Assembly: GCF_023156235.1 (NCBI RefSeq)
Contig: NZ_JAKZAI010000008.1
Coordinates: 62,001 to 126,000, forward strand
Direction: 5' to 3'
DNA: 64,000 bases
Source: Marinobacter goseongensis
Lineage (GTDB): Bacteria > Pseudomonadota > Gammaproteobacteria > Pseudomonadales > Oleiphilaceae
In this document: in pieces, positions 62,601 through 64,000 of the stretch
Layout of the letters: every line of letters begins with the position of its first letter
Numbering within the stretch: position 1 is the stretch's first letter
Made by a program: the position numbers and the translations under genes
The notes under the pieces: model-generated
Seen by the model: the letters and a program-made list of their open reading frames with translations, nothing else
Database searches by the model: none
Told to the model about the DNA's origin: nothing

Positions 62601-63824
62601 ATGGAAGCGGTAGTAAATGACTTCGTGTCAAACCTCTGGCTGTATCTGTCGATGCCGGTGATCAGCGGGGCGGTGGGGTACGTCACCAACGTCATCGCCA
62701 TCAAGATGATGTTCCAGCCGCTGGAGTTCGTGGGCAAGCCTCCGTTCCTGGGGTGGCAGGGCATCATTCCCCGGCGGGCGGCCAAGATGGCGGCGATTTC
62801 CGTGGAGACCATCACCACGCACCTGATCACCCAGGAGGAGATTTTCTCCCGCCTCGATGCCGACAAGGTGGCCAGCGCCCTGGAACCGGCACTGAACGGC
62901 ATGATCGAGGAAATTGTCGATCAGGTGATGCTGGAGTACGAGCCCAGGCTGTGGGAGTCGCTGCCGGAAGTGGTTAAGCGGCAGATCTACAAGCGGGTCA
63001 AACGTGATGCGCCACAACTGATCAATGACATCATGGCCCAGCTCAAGGTCAACATTTCCCAGATGTACGACCTGGAAGACATGGTGGTGACCAACCTCAG
63101 TCGCGACAAGGCTCTGCTGAACAAGATCTTCCAGGAGGTGGGGGCAACGGAGTTCCGCTTCATCGGGCGTTCGGGCCTGTATTTCGGCTTCCTGTTCGGT
63201 CTGGTGCAGATGGCGGTGTGGCTGTTTTTCCAGCAGGGCTGGCTGTTGCCGGCGTTCGGCCTGCTGGTGGGTTACGCCACCAACGCCATTGCCCTGCAGA
63301 TGATCTTCAATCCCAAGGAGCTGATGCGTATCGGGCCGTTCAATATCCAGGGTCTGTTCATGAAACGCCAGAATGAGGTGGCCAGCGACTACGGCCGCCT
63401 GGTGTCATCCTACGTGCTGACGCCGGCCAACATCATCGAGGGTATTCTGAAAGGACCCTACGCCGACAAGGTGTTCGATATGATCGGGCGGCACGTGCAG
63501 CGTGCGGTTGATGAGCAGACCAACCTGGCCAAACCGTTTGTGACCTTCGCGGTGGGCACCCAGACCTACCGGGACATGAAGGCCAGTGCGGTGAAGCGGC
63601 TGATCCAGCGTTTACCGGCGACCCTGAAACACATTGAAGACTACGCCGATGAGGCCCTCGACCTTGAGCACACTCTCTCGACCCGGCTGCAGAGCCTGAA
63701 ACCCACCGAGTTCGAAGGGATGCTCCGACCGGCTTTCGAGCAGGACGAGTGGATACTGATTGCCGTCGGTGCGGCGCTGGGTTGTCTGGTGGGGCTGTTC
63801 CAGCTGACCTTCATGTTCGGATAA
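62601..63824 (+). CDS. DUF445-family membrane protein
   Basis: This 407-residue protein starts with a membrane helix containing PVISGAVGYVTNVIAIKMMF, a typical DUF445/YheB-type motif, and repeats a similar segment at about residue 205-235 (LLPAFGLLVGYATNAIALQM). The middle is helical and soluble, and a last membrane helix closes the C-terminus (ILIAVGAALGCLVGLFQLTF). The family is widespread and its function unknown. The ORF follows the 244-residue unknown gene closely and could share its transcript. Confidence 0.88.
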   Translation: MEAVVNDFVSNLWLYLSMPVISGAVGYVTNVIAIKMMFQPLEFVGKPPFLGWQGIIPRRAAKMAAISVETITTHLITQEEIFSRLDADKVASALEPALNGMIEEIVDQVMLEYEPRLWESLPEVVKRQIYKRVKRDAPQLINDIMAQLKVNISQMYDLEDMVVTNLSRDKALLNKIFQEVGATEFRFIGRSGLYFGFLFGLVQMAVWLFFQQGWLLPAFGLLVGYATNAIALQMIFNPKELMRIGPFNIQGLFMKRQNEVASDYGRLVSSYVLTPANIIEGILKGPYADKVFDMIGRHVQRAVDEQTNLAKPFVTFAVGTQTYRDMKASAVKRLIQRLPATLKHIEDYADEALDLEHTLSTRLQSLKPTEFEGMLRPAFEQDEWILIAVGAALGCLVGLFQLTFMFG

Positions 63825-63848
63825 CAGCGCTGGCCCGGGGAAACCGCT

Positions 63849-64000
63849 ATGCCCATACAGATCACGATTCGCAAGACATGGCTGGCCATCGCTGGAACCG
63901 TGCTGACTCTGGCGCTGGTGCTGGGTGCCCTGGGCGCCTTCTGGCTGTGGAAAAACCTGGGTGCCGAATTGTTACTGCGTAACCAGCAGGCCAAGGTGGC
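63849..64000 (+). CDS. Start of a membrane-anchored protein, cut by the window edge
   Basis: An open frame from ATG 63849 runs off the end. The 50 visible residues have a short basic start, one long hydrophobic segment (WLAIAGTVLTLALVLGALG) and then KNLGAELLLRNQQAKV. A GGGGA lies upstream. The gene begins 24 bases after the DUF445 stop and is likely in the same operon; nothing more can be said. Confidence 0.55.
   Translation, partial: MPIQITIRKTWLAIAGTVLTLALVLGALGAFWLWKNLGAELLLRNQQAKV

Overview
The window is a contiguous chromosomal segment of roughly 60% GC from a marine or halophilic gammaproteobacterium. The best fit is Marinobacter or a close relative. That is an inference from gene content (a halotolerance-type ectoine TRAP transporter, a complete pel exopolysaccharide operon, a DASH-type photolyase, an AGCS symporter and glutathione-dependent formaldehyde dehydrogenase), not from a marker gene. 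I see no rRNA, tRNA, CRISPR array, transposase, integrase or prophage. Genes are densely packed, many overlap by 1-4 bases, and both strands are used.

Layout. 1-4.8 kb: the 3' end of a secreted or pilus-associated (TadG-like) gene, then a partner-switching signalling module (PP2C phosphatase, anti-sigma-type kinase, STAS antagonist) and two unknown small genes. 4.8-7.8 kb: a TIGR03643-type small protein, WecA-like glycosyl-phosphate transferase and a GGDEF-EAL protein. 8-11.4 kb: an OmpA-family porin followed by a large Ig-like lipoprotein with a repeated LPLIGDLL-type motif, closed by a clear terminator. 11.5-20.4 kb: mixed housekeeping and stress genes (DASH cryptochrome/photolyase, FrmA, a non-flagellar MotA/MotB-like pair, two hotdog thioesterases, DJ-1/PfpI protein, a short RNase J). 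20.4-32.4 kb: a complete pelABCDEFG operon on the minus strand, probably with an extra 52-residue membrane peptide at its head. 32.5-38.1 kb: membrane protein, YchJ, DCC thiol protein, a SixA-CHAD fusion and a penicillin-amidase-family lipoprotein. 38.2-45.7 kb: an orphan TRAP binding protein, potABCD polyamine uptake and a 7TM-diguanylate cyclase. 45.7-52.4 kb: AGCS symporter, a membrane-anchored beta-helix protein and teaDCBA (ectoine TRAP transporter plus its universal stress protein). 52.6-59.1 kb: META lipoprotein, alpha/beta hydrolase, glutathione-peroxidase-like protein, luciferase-like oxidoreductase, phosphoesterase, crotonase and eutBC. 59.3-64 kb: a ParA-like ATPase, an alpha-helical repeat protein with a small partner, a divergent unknown protein across a CRP/Vfr-like palindrome, a DUF445 membrane protein and the start of one further gene.

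Themes. Cyclic-di-GMP appears three times: the EAL protein, the 7TM-DGC next to polyamine uptake, and PelD, which retains its c-di-GMP-binding arginine and aspartate residues. This would allow local control of Pel-dependent biofilm formation, but no direct link is visible in the sequence. Osmoadaptation (tea) and nitrogen/carbon scavenging (pot, eutBC, AGCS, the TRAP protein) make up the transport theme.

The most plausible places for undescribed biology are the ParA/solenoid/divergent-gene locus at 59.3-62.6 kb, the partner-switching module with its two unknown companions at 0.9-4.8 kb, the inner-membrane beta-helix protein at 47.2-48.8 kb, and the small ORF heading the pel operon. None can be claimed as a new system from sequence alone.
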